NCBI RefSeq assembly: GCF_900115465.1
Contig: NZ_FOWN01000001.1
Coordinates: 186,001-250,000 of the forward strand
Length of the DNA stretch: 64,000 bases
Direction of reading: 5' to 3'
Source: Halolactibacillus alkaliphilus
GTDB lineage: Bacteria; Bacillota; Bacilli; Bacillales; Amphibacillaceae
Every line of letters begins with the position of its first letter. Positions within the stretch are counted from its first letter, which is position 1. The translations under genes were made by a program, and so were the position numbers. Below, piece by piece: positions 36,964 to 45,887 of the stretch. The notes beneath the pieces are model-generated. The model was not told where the DNA came from, did not search any database, and was given only the letters and a program-made list of their open reading frames with translations.

Positions 36964-38424
36964 ATGAAACCCAATATTGTGATGATTATGGTTGATCAGA
37001 TGCGCTATGACTGCTTGAGTATTCTGGGGCATCCGGTTGTTGATACACCGTATTTAGATCAACTTGCTAGGACAGGTACTATTTTTAAAAATGCTTATGC
37101 GGCAACACCTTCTTGCGTTCCGGCAAGAGCGTCACTCTTAACGGGTATGTCCCAGGTTCATACAGGGCGTGTCGGATATGAAGATAAATTACCGTGGGAC
37201 TATTCAAACTTCTTACCAGAAGTGCTTGGAAAAGCGGGCTACTATACGCAAGCGATTGGGAAGATGCATGTCTATCCAACGAGAAAGTATTGCGGGTTTG
37301 ATCATGTTGAATTACATGATGGGTATATGCACTATAATCGTTTTAAACAACATACGAAGGTAAGCGAGTCCTTTAATGAAGTCGATGATTACTTACAATG
37401 GTTAAAAGACAAAGCAGGCCATCATGTTGACTTGACTGATCTTGGTCTAGATTGTAATTCATCAACCGTTGCTAGACCATGGGCATTGGATGAGTCATTA
37501 CACCCCACCAATTGGGTTGTGACCCGTTCGATTGATTTCTTACGCCGCCGAGATCCAACGTTACCTTTCTTTTTAAAGATGTCATTTGTTCGTCCGCATC
37601 CACCACTGGACCCACCACCATATTATTTTGATATGTACCTAAATAGAGAGCTACCTGAGCCTACTATCGGTGATTGGGCAGATATAACGGATAAAGAAAA
37701 AGAAGGATATAATCCAGTAACAGGAAAAGGTCGTGTGCCAGCGGACCGGTATAAACGGGCTCAAGCAGCATATTATGGACTGATTACGCATATTGATCAT
37801 CAAATAGGTCGTTTCTTAATGGCGTTGGAAGAACATGAACAAAAGGAGCACACCATTATTATGTTTGTTTCTGATCACGGTGAATTAATGGGGGACCATC
37901 ATCTGTTTAGAAAGTCATTACCGTATGAGGGATCGGCTAAAATCCCTCTGATTCTATCCGATCCAGGGAATTTCTTAAAAACACCGTTAGTGCCAACATC
38001 ACAACGGGTGACAGAGTTAAGAGATGTTATGCCAACGATATTAGACATATTAGACATACCCATTCCACCATCAGTAGATGGAAAAAGTATCCTGCCCTTA
38101 GCAAAAGATAAGTCAACAGAATGGCGGGATTATTTGCACGGTGAGCATGAATTCGGAGAAAAAAGCTATCACTATATTACAACCGGCAAAGAAAAATATA
38201 TTTGGTTTTCTCAAACTGGGGAAGAACAGTACTTTGATTTAGTGAACGATCCACAAGAGTGTATCAACCATGTCGCAACTCAAGATTATCAAGATAAAGT
38301 AGAGCGATTAAGGCAGGTGCTGATTAAAGAGCTCACATTAAGAGAAGAAGGCTATACCGATGGTGAAAAACTTTTAGTCGGAAAACAAGCTTTTTCAAGT
38401 TTAGCCCACATTAAGTCAAAATAA
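36964..38424 (+). CDS. Cys-type sulfatase, cytoplasmic
   Basis: A 486-residue S1-family sulfatase with the formylglycine motif CVPAR (SCVPARASLLTG, about residue 46-57), the N-terminal metal site IMVDQMRYD and the later FVSDHGELMGDH. Cys rather than Ser at the modified position fits the neighbouring anSME. No signal peptide is present, so it must act on sulfated sugars after import. Context suggests removal of 6-O-sulfate (or similar) from GalNAc/GlcNAc or galactose of mucin-type or glycosaminoglycan fragments; the exact position cannot be told. Start follows gggagaggag. Confidence 0.92.
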   Translation: MKPNIVMIMVDQMRYDCLSILGHPVVDTPYLDQLARTGTIFKNAYAATPSCVPARASLLTGMSQVHTGRVGYEDKLPWDYSNFLPEVLGKAGYYTQAIGKMHVYPTRKYCGFDHVELHDGYMHYNRFKQHTKVSESFNEVDDYLQWLKDKAGHHVDLTDLGLDCNSSTVARPWALDESLHPTNWVVTRSIDFLRRRDPTLPFFLKMSFVRPHPPLDPPPYYFDMYLNRELPEPTIGDWADITDKEKEGYNPVTGKGRVPADRYKRAQAAYYGLITHIDHQIGRFLMALEEHEQKEHTIIMFVSDHGELMGDHHLFRKSLPYEGSAKIPLILSDPGNFLKTPLVPTSQRVTELRDVMPTILDILDIPIPPSVDGKSILPLAKDKSTEWRDYLHGEHEFGEKSYHYITTGKEKYIWFSQTGEEQYFDLVNDPQECINHVATQDYQDKVERLRQVLIKELTLREEGYTDGEKLLVGKQAFSSLAHIKSK

Positions 38425-38425
38425 C

Positions 38426-38465
38426 AAAAAGATCCGCATAAGCTTTAGCTTGTGTGGATCTTTTT
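38426..38465. terminator. Bidirectional terminator between sulfatase and lacC-type genes
   Basis: A 19-pair stem (two wobble pairs) with A5 on the left and T5 on the right serves both convergent genes. Confidence 0.88.
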
Positions 38466-38483
38466 CACTAATAAGGGCTTGTG

Positions 38484-39422
38484 TCAAGAAAGTTTAGTCA
38501 AGCTGATTTTCTCGTAAATCTCATTGAATCGACTGTGGTCAATGGCACCCGTTTGTTTTTCCATTGCGTTAAGCACGCCAGCTGTCATCGCGGTTTTAAT
38601 GCAGGCATCGGAATCTAATTGTTGTTCTATACTAAAGGCAAGTCCAGCAACAGTCGCATCCCCTGAACCAACAGGATTAACAGCGGTGACCTTTGGAAGA
38701 GTGACTTCATAAATCGTATCTTTCCACCTAACAAGGGCACCTTGTTTTCCTTTTGATAAGACGATGATATCAACACCATTAAAAAGTTCATGGTGAAGGG
38801 CCGATATTTGATCATCTATAGAGGAAAGAGACTGATTTAATAATGCTTCAAGCTCTTCTAAATTTGGTTTTATAATAGAAGGTTTTATATCGCTTTCTAA
38901 GACCTTTACCAACGCTTGATTTGATGTGTCTAGAAGACATTTAGCACCTTTTTTATTTATTCGTTTTACGACATCAACGTAAAAATCCTCGGCTAACCCT
39001 TTCGGTAAACTCCCGGAAACAGTTACCGTTGTGATGTCTTTTGATAATAAAGACTCTAGGTGAAGTAAAAACGTTTCACCTTCATGCTTGGTTAGAGTAG
39101 GCCCCGGCTCTAGAATTTCTGTTTGATAACCCGAGTCATGCATGACTGCAATGCAATTTCTTGTAGGTTTGTTAATCGTGAGAAAGTCTTCAACGACGTC
39201 AATCTTTTGAAGCTCGCTCCTAATAAACATGCCTAATTCTCCACCTAAGACACCTGTTGCCGTGACGGGTGCTTGAAGTGATTTTAGCACACGTGTCACA
39301 TTTAACCCTTTTCCACCCGCTGTTTTAGACACATCTAAAACACGATTCACTTGCCCAATAAGAAATGAATCAAATGAGTAACCAATATCTACGGATGGAT
39401 TCATCGTTATAGTTAGTATCAT
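38484..39422 (-). CDS. lacC: PfkB-family tagatose-6-phosphate kinase (LacC/FruK type)
   Basis: The 312-residue kinase starts MILTITMNPSVDIGY and has GGKGLNVTRVLKSL, VSGSLPKGL and the ATP/catalytic block NPVGSGDATVAG. LacC and 1-phosphofructokinase share these motifs. The gene ends a two-gene unit with nagA, and the aldolase and AgaS are nearby, so tagatose-6-phosphate is the more likely substrate. The start follows agaggg and lies 10 bases past the nagA stop. Confidence 0.85.
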   Translation of the reverse strand: MILTITMNPSVDIGYSFDSFLIGQVNRVLDVSKTAGGKGLNVTRVLKSLQAPVTATGVLGGELGMFIRSELQKIDVVEDFLTINKPTRNCIAVMHDSGYQTEILEPGPTLTKHEGETFLLHLESLLSKDITTVTVSGSLPKGLAEDFYVDVVKRINKKGAKCLLDTSNQALVKVLESDIKPSIIKPNLEELEALLNQSLSSIDDQISALHHELFNGVDIIVLSKGKQGALVRWKDTIYEVTLPKVTAVNPVGSGDATVAGLAFSIEQQLDSDACIKTAMTAGVLNAMEKQTGAIDHSRFNEIYEKISLTKLS

Positions 39423-39432
39423 TTAGCGCCCT

Positions 39433-40581
39433 CTATTCTTTAATGTATTTACAATGTCCATCAATGTATGTCGCGTGTAAATGGAAATCATGGTCAAGCA
39501 CGATAAAGTCAGCAGCAACACCAGTTTTAATTACAGCTGTCTCGTGTAAAGCTAATGATTTAGCGGGACTTGTGCTCGCCATTTTAATCGCTTCATGAGG
39601 TGTTACGATTCCCCAATCGATCAGGTTTTTAACCGCATCTTTTAATTCTAAAATACTACCAGCTAAACTGCCAGTTTGTATTGTTGCTTTACCATCTTTT
39701 ACGAAAACATCAAATTCCCCAAGTTTATACTGTCCTTCAGGTTTGCCACCTGCCATCATACAATCTGATATCAACACAGTTTCATCGATACCTCGTGTTT
39801 TAATTAAAGTTTTGATAGCAGCTGGATGAACATGATGACCATCACAAATGACCTCAGCAAAGGCGTGGTCAGCACTAAATGCAGCCCCTACAACACCTGG
39901 CTCGCGATGATTGAATCCATTCATGCCGTTAAAAGTATGAGTGAAGATAGAAGCGCCCGTATTAATTGCTTGCATTGCAGTTAAATAATCTGCATTGGTA
40001 TGGGCTAACGCTACCCTGATATTATGCTTTTTGGCATGTGAAATAAAACGGATTGCCCCTTCGCGTTCAGGTGCAATAGCAATTTTTTTTATTTGATTAT
40101 TAGATAATTGTATCCACCGATCTAGAATATCAATGAGAGGGTCCATGAAATAATCAGGATTCTGGGCACCTTTATGTTTTTCAGTGAAAAACGGTCCTTC
40201 AATAAATATGCCTTGTGCCTTGGCACCCTTCATTTCGTGAAGATGAGGACCTATTGTTTTAATAACAGCATCTAATTGATTAATAGGTGCTGTTAATGTT
40301 GTTGGTAAGAATGAAGTCACCCCACATGAGAGGAGATCTTCAGACATCTTTATTAATCCAGATAAATTATTATCCATGACGTCATATCCGTTATAACCAT
40401 GAATATGTGTATCAAATAAACCAGGTGCGATAGCGAAATCACTGTAGTCAATAACGTCATAATGCGCGCTAGGTTTTTCTTTTATAAATGAAGCGAATTT
40501 ACCGTTATCAATTAACAAATAACCGTCGTGAACGATCTCGTTATGCAAGTAAACTGTTGCTGCTTTAATTGCTAAAGACAT
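39433..40581 (-). CDS. nagA: N-acetylglucosamine/galactosamine-6-phosphate deacetylase
   Basis: A 382-residue amidohydrolase with the metal-binding DTHIHGYNGYDVMD, FIEGPFFTEKHKGAQN, HTFNGMNGF and CDGHHVHP, all NagA hallmarks. It removes acetate from GlcNAc-6-P or, as AgaA, GalNAc-6-P. In this cluster it should feed AgaS with galactosamine-6-phosphate. No NagB gene is seen in the window, which favours the GalNAc role. It is transcribed from the region with operator copy 4 and starts after cggaggag. Confidence 0.9.
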   Translation of the reverse strand: MSLAIKAATVYLHNEIVHDGYLLIDNGKFASFIKEKPSAHYDVIDYSDFAIAPGLFDTHIHGYNGYDVMDNNLSGLIKMSEDLLSCGVTSFLPTTLTAPINQLDAVIKTIGPHLHEMKGAKAQGIFIEGPFFTEKHKGAQNPDYFMDPLIDILDRWIQLSNNQIKKIAIAPEREGAIRFISHAKKHNIRVALAHTNADYLTAMQAINTGASIFTHTFNGMNGFNHREPGVVGAAFSADHAFAEVICDGHHVHPAAIKTLIKTRGIDETVLISDCMMAGGKPEGQYKLGEFDVFVKDGKATIQTGSLAGSILELKDAVKNLIDWGIVTPHEAIKMASTSPAKSLALHETAVIKTGVAADFIVLDHDFHLHATYIDGHCKYIKE

Positions 40582-40880
40582 GATTTCTCCTCCGTATATT
40601 AAATTAAAGACATTAAGCGTCCTAAATAGTTAGCTTAATCTCTTGAGTGTAAACTACTCGTTTTACATAGGATATAAATAAAGTTTTGATTGGTCAGTAG
40701 ATTCAATGGAGTAGAAGAAATATATTATATAGAATGTAAATAGTGCAAACGACAACTGGTTATAACAAGTTAATATTAGTGTAAGTGCATGAGATAAAAA
40801 AGTCAACTAAATAATTACGTGTTTTGTTTTTGGACATATCTAATTAATGTGTGTTTCGATTGTGAATAGCGATTAAAAAA
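40582..40880. other. Regulatory gap upstream of nagA
   Basis: About 300 bases without a gene, between nagA and the end of the gntR gene. It holds the operator-like palindrome at 40756 and presumably the nagA-lacC promoter; no other structure is seen. Confidence 0.5.
40756..40769. promoter_or_regulatory. Candidate GntR operator, copy 4
   Basis: CTGGTTATAACAAG matches the palindrome CTGGTTATAACCAG at 13 of 14 positions, upstream of nagA-lacC. Confidence 0.7.
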
Positions 40881-40914
40881 CTGTGGAACTTACTTAATTA
40901 AGTAAGTTCCACAG
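40881..40914 (-). terminator. Intrinsic terminator of the gntR gene
   Basis: A 15-bp perfect stem with a 4-base loop, followed on the minus strand by TTTTTT. It overlaps the last codons of the gene. Confidence 0.9.
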
Positions 40915-41617
40915 TATATTTAAATTTATTCCCACTAATAACGCTGACAGTATATTCAATGAGAGTATCTTCGTGGTAGGCCAATCTTTTTAAAAGCATC
41001 GCAGGTCTTTCAGCTTCCGATTTTAAATAATATGCCTCTTCACTTCTTAAGCTAGTAACAGAAAAATGTTCTGTAGCTTTAGATACGCCTATATTGTAAT
41101 TCTTCATAAATATAGAGTACATTGGTTGTTTTTCTAAATCCTGTTTAGTTAAGTGAGGAAATATACACACAGGTAAATAGGATGTTTCATAGATGAAAGG
41201 AATATTATCAGCCAGTCGCAGACGTTTAATTCTATAAACCTTCTGGTCTAAATCGAGTGTCATTTTTTGTGAGAGCGTTTGATCAACAGAAATAATGTCA
41301 AAGGACAAAACGTCTGTTTGAGGTGTTTTTCCTATTTTTTTCATTTCTTCGGTAAAACTATAAACTTTCACTAGTTTTTGCTTGTAGGTTTTAGGGGCAA
41401 CAAATGTCCCTTTCCCATGTAACTTATAAATATAATCTTCTTGTTCGAGAGCTTGTAAAGCATTGCGAACGGTGATGCGACTTAAGCCATATATATCGCA
41501 AAGCTCTCTTTCTGAGGGTAATTTTTCATCCTCGTTATAATCACCTTGCTCAATTTTTTTTATAATACTTTCCATCAACTGCAAATATAGAGGAAGTTTA
41601 TTGTTTTTATTAATCAA
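40898..41617 (-). CDS. GntR-family (HutC/UTRA) regulator
   Basis: The 239-residue protein has an N-terminal winged helix (KLPSERELCDIYGLSRITVRNAL, residues about 29-51) and a C-terminal UTRA ligand domain. This is the NagR/DasR class, which binds aminosugar phosphates such as GlcN-6-P. The likely operators are the four palindromes of the glycan locus. It starts with TTG at 41617 and lies next to nagA but is separated by a terminator and the operator region. It may also control the divergent kdgA operon, where no such palindrome is visible. Confidence 0.88.
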   Translation of the reverse strand: MINKNNKLPLYLQLMESIIKKIEQGDYNEDEKLPSERELCDIYGLSRITVRNALQALEQEDYIYKLHGKGTFVAPKTYKQKLVKVYSFTEEMKKIGKTPQTDVLSFDIISVDQTLSQKMTLDLDQKVYRIKRLRLADNIPFIYETSYLPVCIFPHLTKQDLEKQPMYSIFMKNYNIGVSKATEHFSVTSLRSEEAYYLKSEAERPAMLLKRLAYHEDTLIEYTVSVISGNKFKYTVELT

Positions 41618-41875
41618 TATAGATCACAGCCTTAGATGTTTTTGTTTGTACTAAAGACTAGAATAACATTTCTGGATTTTTAAAGCTATCAGAAAATTAA
41701 AGATACCGATGCAAAAACCGGTGATTTAGCTTATGAGGAGTCAGATTATAACGTGATTTTTTATAAGGCGTAAATTAAACGAGTAAATGGGTTGATAAAT
41801 AAATATAAATTAGATATAATGAACTCAAGTTTCTAAATAGTATATTTACTTTCCATATAAGAAAGAGGTGTAGTT

Positions 41876-42517
41876 TTGAAAAAGTATTACACGCTTAATC
41901 AGATAGAACAACAAAAACTAGTAGCAGTGGTGCGTGGAGAAAGTGTAGACGAGGCGCTTGATATTACCGATGCTTGTATAGCCGGTGGTGTTAAAGTGAT
42001 TGAGTTAACATTTACTCTACCGAATGTTCTAGAAGCGATAAAAGCAGCTGTAAACAAGTATCAGGATGATGATCAAGTTGTCATAGGTGCAGGGACAGTA
42101 TTAGATGCTCATACTGCTCGTTTAGCTATATTAAATGGTGCTGCTTTTATTGTTAGTCCAGGGTTCGACAAAGAAACGGCAAAGATTTGTAACCGATACC
42201 AAATACCATACTTGCCAGGAGCTATTACTATCACTGAGATACAACAAGCGCTCACATATGGTGTTGATGTAATAAAATTATTCCCAGGAAGTTTAGTTGG
42301 ACCAGAGTATATTTCTTCTCTTAAGGGCCCGCTACCCAATATTCAAATTATGCCAACGGGTGGCGTTGATGAAACAAATATTTCTCAATGGCTTGAAAAA
42401 GGCGCTTTTGCCTGTGGTATGGGAAGTAATTTAACGTCACTTAAAAAGTTAGGTAACCTACAAAATATTACCGATAAAGCCCGAGAGTATTGCTCTTTGG
42501 TACATGAAATGAGGTGA
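41876..42517 (+). CDS. kdgA: 2-keto-3-deoxy-6-phosphogluconate aldolase
   Basis: A 213-residue KDPG/KHG aldolase: VIELTFT (catalytic Glu), GAGTVLD, FIVSPGFD, DVIKLFPGSLVGP (Schiff-base Lys) and MPTGGV. It splits KDPG into pyruvate and glyceraldehyde-3-phosphate. TTG start after aagaggtg; the kinase gene follows after 4 bases. First gene of a four-gene uronate operon (kdgA, kdgK, kduI, kduD). Confidence 0.92.
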   Translation: MKKYYTLNQIEQQKLVAVVRGESVDEALDITDACIAGGVKVIELTFTLPNVLEAIKAAVNKYQDDDQVVIGAGTVLDAHTARLAILNGAAFIVSPGFDKETAKICNRYQIPYLPGAITITEIQQALTYGVDVIKLFPGSLVGPEYISSLKGPLPNIQIMPTGGVDETNISQWLEKGAFACGMGSNLTSLKKLGNLQNITDKAREYCSLVHEMR

Positions 42518-42521
42518 GTGA

Positions 42522-43529
42522 ATGGCAAAGGTCATCACATTAGGTGAAATGTTACTGCGATTATCCACAGAGACAGGTCAACGTTTGAGAAAGGCATATA
42601 ATCTCGAAGTGAATTATGGTGGTGCAGAAGTTAATGTTGCCATTGCATTATCATTGTATGGTCACGATACGCGTTTTGTAACGCGTTTACCGAATAACTT
42701 GCTTACGGATGGTATGCTGAATTATTTAGAGAGTTATAAAGTGGATACGTCATACATTTGCTTTGGTGGAGAGAGGATTGGTTCATACTTTGTTGAAGTT
42801 GGCGCGGGCAATAGAAGTTCAAAAGTAGTTTATGACCGCAAGTATTCTAGTGTTAGTGAATGGGATAAAAGTGAGATCGATTTCTCGGAATTTCTTAAAG
42901 GACAAGATGTGCTTCATATATCAGGTATCACGCCAGCGATATCGAAAGCAGCAGCAGAACTTACAGTAGAATTAGTAAAAGAGGCAAAATCGCACGGTCT
43001 ATTCGTTAGTTTTGATTGTAACTTTAGAGAAAAATTATGGACGATAGAAGACGCAAGAAAAACATTCAAACGCATTTTACCTTATGTAGATATCTGTTCT
43101 TGCGGTGAATTGGACTTGAAATACATTTTTAATTACGATGTTGATGCTAAATTAAGTGATGCGTTACAATTGGCGAACTTGTATGAACAATTGCTCGATG
43201 ATTTCCCAAATATTGTGGCTTTATACTCAACGAAACGTAATCAAATTTCTTCATCTCACAATACTTTAATAGGATATTATTACATTAATAATACCTTATA
43301 TATGTCAAATGAAGTTAATATGGATCACATTATTGATCGCGTTGGGGGTGGTGATGCATTTAGTTCAAGTGTATTGCATGGATATTTGTCAAAGTGGGAA
43401 GCACAAAATATTGTTGAGTTTGCTACAACTGCGGCAGCTCTTAAACACACCATTAAAGGTGATGCTAACTTGGTAACAGAAAATGAAGTAATGGATTTGA
43501 TGGCTAATGGTACAAAAATTAGCCGCTAA
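42522..43529 (+). CDS. kdgK: 2-keto-3-deoxygluconate kinase
   Basis: A 335-residue PfkB kinase with NYGGAEVNVAIALSLYG near the N-terminus, FDCNFREKLW and the catalytic RVGGGDAFSS. It makes KDPG from KDG and ATP for the aldolase upstream. The start follows gaggtgagtg; kduI follows after 18 bases. Confidence 0.9.
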   Translation: MAKVITLGEMLLRLSTETGQRLRKAYNLEVNYGGAEVNVAIALSLYGHDTRFVTRLPNNLLTDGMLNYLESYKVDTSYICFGGERIGSYFVEVGAGNRSSKVVYDRKYSSVSEWDKSEIDFSEFLKGQDVLHISGITPAISKAAAELTVELVKEAKSHGLFVSFDCNFREKLWTIEDARKTFKRILPYVDICSCGELDLKYIFNYDVDAKLSDALQLANLYEQLLDDFPNIVALYSTKRNQISSSHNTLIGYYYINNTLYMSNEVNMDHIIDRVGGGDAFSSSVLHGYLSKWEAQNIVEFATTAAALKHTIKGDANLVTENEVMDLMANGTKISR

Positions 43530-43547
43530 AATAGAGGAGGAATTTAA

Positions 43548-44378
43548 ATGGAAACACGTTATGCGACAGACCCAAAAGGAATTAAGAGGCTAAACACAAC
43601 AGAATTACGAGAGCAATTTATGGTGGAAAAAGTATTTATCGAAGGTGACGTGACGTTAACTTATACACACCATGATCGAATGATTTTTGGTGGAGTCACA
43701 CCTACAACGGAGCCGTTGACTATTAAATTAGATAAGGAATTAGGTGTAAATTATTTCCTTGAACGTCGTGAATTAGGTGTTATTAACATTGGTGGCGATG
43801 GTGAGATAGAATTAGATGGAGAAGTTTACGAAATTAATCATCGCGATGGACTGTATGTAGGTCGAGGAACAAAAGATTTGCAATTCCGTTCAAAAGATAA
43901 ATCTAATCCAGCAAAATTCTATATCAACTCAGTACCAGCCCATCATACGTATCCAACAGTAAAGCTGGACATTAATAAGATGACACCGTTAGAAAAAGGT
44001 GAGGCAGAAACACTAAATGAAAGAAAGATTTATCAATATGTCCATCCAAATAACTGTGAAAGTTGCCAATTGCAGATGGGCTATACAGTGTTAAGTAAAG
44101 GTAGCGCGTGGAATACTATGCCAGCACATACTCATGAAAGAAGAATGGAAGTTTATTTATACTTTGATATGGATGAAGAAACGAGAGCGTTCCATTTTAT
44201 GGGAGAGCCAGAAGAGACACGTCATCTCGTGCTATCAAATGAACAAGCGGTAATTTCACCGAGTTGGTCAATCCATACAGGTGTAGCGACTAATAACTAT
44301 ACGTTCATTTGGGGTATGTGTGGAGAGAATATCACTTATGACGATATGGATCATGTTGAGATGAGTCGCTTACGCTAA
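43548..44378 (+). CDS. kduI: 5-keto-4-deoxyuronate isomerase
   Basis: A 276-residue cupin-fold enzyme with the KduI signatures TYTHHDRMIFGG, ELGVINIGG and the zinc-binding block MPAHTHERRMEVYLYF. It isomerises the 4-deoxy-5-keto-uronate formed from unsaturated uronic acids released by pectin, hyaluronan or chondroitin lyases. Start follows gaggagg. Confidence 0.95.
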   Translation: METRYATDPKGIKRLNTTELREQFMVEKVFIEGDVTLTYTHHDRMIFGGVTPTTEPLTIKLDKELGVNYFLERRELGVINIGGDGEIELDGEVYEINHRDGLYVGRGTKDLQFRSKDKSNPAKFYINSVPAHHTYPTVKLDINKMTPLEKGEAETLNERKIYQYVHPNNCESCQLQMGYTVLSKGSAWNTMPAHTHERRMEVYLYFDMDEETRAFHFMGEPEETRHLVLSNEQAVISPSWSIHTGVATNNYTFIWGMCGENITYDDMDHVEMSRLR

Positions 44379-44452
44379 GTTTTATTGATAGTAAAAATTA
44401 TAGACATTAGTGATTGGAAAATAATAAACTTATTATACAAGGAGGAATAATT

Positions 44453-45235
44453 ATGACAGCCGACTTAAAAGCATTTAATCTTGATTTCTTTAATTTAAAA
44501 GGCAAAGTAGCGATTGTTACTGGAGGCAATACAGGTTTAGGGCAAGGTTATGCTGTAGCGCTTGCTACAGCTGGTGCAGATGTTTATGTTGTGACCTATG
44601 ATACGGATTGGGAGGAAACGCGTAAGTTAGTTGAAGCAACGGGTCAAAAAGTAACGTTCAAACAAGCAGATTTAACTGATCGTAGCCATATTAAAGGAAT
44701 TGTTGAAGATTGCTTAGCAACTTACGGCCATATTGATGTTCTAGTAAATAACGCTGGCACAATAAGAAGAAATCCATTACTTGACTATAAGCAAGAAGAT
44801 TGGGATGCGGTAATGGAAATTAACCTAAATGCGGTTTACTTCCTCAGTCAAGAAGTAGCTAAAGTTATGGTTGAACAAAAAAGCGGTAAGATTATTAACA
44901 TTGCTTCTATGCTCTCATTCCAAGGAGGAAAATTCGTTCCTCCATATACAGCGAGTAAGCATGCTGTAGCTGGTATTACAAAAGCATTTGCTAATGAGTT
45001 AGCAGAACATAATGTTCAAATTAATGCGATTGCTCCAGGTTATGTAGCAACGGCTAATACAGCACCTATTCGTGCAGATGAACAACGTAACAAAGAAATT
45101 TTATCGCGAATTCCAGCTGGACGCTGGGCGGATCCGTCTGATTTAATGGGTACGGTAGTATTTTTATCAAGCCAAGCGTCAGACTATATTAATGGTCATA
45201 TTTTAGCTATTGACGGCGGATGGCTAGCTCGATAA
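44453..45235 (+). CDS. kduD: 2-deoxy-D-gluconate 3-dehydrogenase / DKII reductase
   Basis: A 260-residue SDR with TGGNTGLGQG (cofactor loop), NNAGT, catalytic Ser and YTASK, and IAPGYVATANT. KduD reduces the diketo product of KduI to KDG. I choose the ATG at 44453 after aaggagg; the in-frame ATG at 44414 has no ribosome site. Operon ends with the terminator at 45245. Confidence 0.93.
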   Translation: MTADLKAFNLDFFNLKGKVAIVTGGNTGLGQGYAVALATAGADVYVVTYDTDWEETRKLVEATGQKVTFKQADLTDRSHIKGIVEDCLATYGHIDVLVNNAGTIRRNPLLDYKQEDWDAVMEINLNAVYFLSQEVAKVMVEQKSGKIINIASMLSFQGGKFVPPYTASKHAVAGITKAFANELAEHNVQINAIAPGYVATANTAPIRADEQRNKEILSRIPAGRWADPSDLMGTVVFLSSQASDYINGHILAIDGGWLAR

Positions 45236-45244
45236 TTCAACTAA

Positions 45245-45270
45245 AAAAGCAGGCTCTTTTGCCTGCTTTT
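45245..45270 (+). terminator. Terminator of the kdg/kdu operon
   Basis: AAAAGCAGGC and GCCTGCTTTT form a 10-bp stem with a 6-base loop. Confidence 0.88.
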
Positions 45271-45476
45271 GTTGATTAATTTTAAAACTAATAGATGTGA
45301 TAGTTTAACGCTATTTGTCGATTGTCTTGATTGATTAGTGAAAGATTGTGTTTAGATAACGAGGTTAATGAGCAGAGTTATTTTATGCTTTAATTCAAAT
45401 GCGTGTGTATGATTAATTATATTCATTAACATTCTCTGTATAAAAATCAATGAGCTAATTGGTAGGAGGAAAGCCC

Positions 45477-45794
45477 ATGTATCGAAAAGCATTTAAGATG
45501 TATGTGAATGCAGATCAGCACGAAGAATATCATAAAAGACATTCCGAGCTATGGCCTGAAATGGAGGCAGTATTGAAAAAACACGGTCTGATTAAGTATG
45601 CCATTTTTTTAGATGAAGATACCAGTGTCTTATACGCATATCTAGAGGTGGATAATAAAGAAAGATGGGATCTTGTCAGTCAAACCTACATCAATCAAAA
45701 ATGGTGGAAGTATATGGCGCCTATTATGGCGACTAATGCCGATCACAGCCCGAAAACGGAAAATCTAAAGCAAGTATTTTATATTGAAAAGTAA
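45477..45794 (+). CDS. rhaM: L-rhamnose mutarotase
   Basis: A 105-residue RhaM/YiiL-type protein (YHKRHSELWPEME near residue 18, KYAIFLDE, WWKYMAPIM). It interconverts alpha and beta L-rhamnose. It stands alone, after the uronate operon, with no rhamnose isomerase or kinase in the window; pectin rhamnogalacturonan or a galactosyl-rhamnose substrate of a GH112 enzyme would both yield rhamnose. Start follows taggaggaaagccc. Confidence 0.88.
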   Translation: MYRKAFKMYVNADQHEEYHKRHSELWPEMEAVLKKHGLIKYAIFLDEDTSVLYAYLEVDNKERWDLVSQTYINQKWWKYMAPIMATNADHSPKTENLKQVFYIEK

Positions 45795-45809
45795 GGTATA
45801 TGTAAACGC

Positions 45810-45850
45810 AAACAGTTTCAAAGCTATCCCTAGTTTTTGAAACTGTTTTT
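45810..45850. terminator. Bidirectional terminator after rhaM
   Basis: AAACAGTTTCAAA and its complement form a 13-bp stem with a T-run (TTTTTT) on the plus side. Confidence 0.85.
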
Positions 45851-45887
45851 TAGGCTACATATTTAGTGTTTGTGGGCTAATTCATAA

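Noticed and set aside
45800-45815. cre-like sequence ATGTAAACGCAAACAG
   Set aside because: It matches the CcpA consensus well but lies downstream of rhaM and overlaps its terminator, with no gene start in reach.
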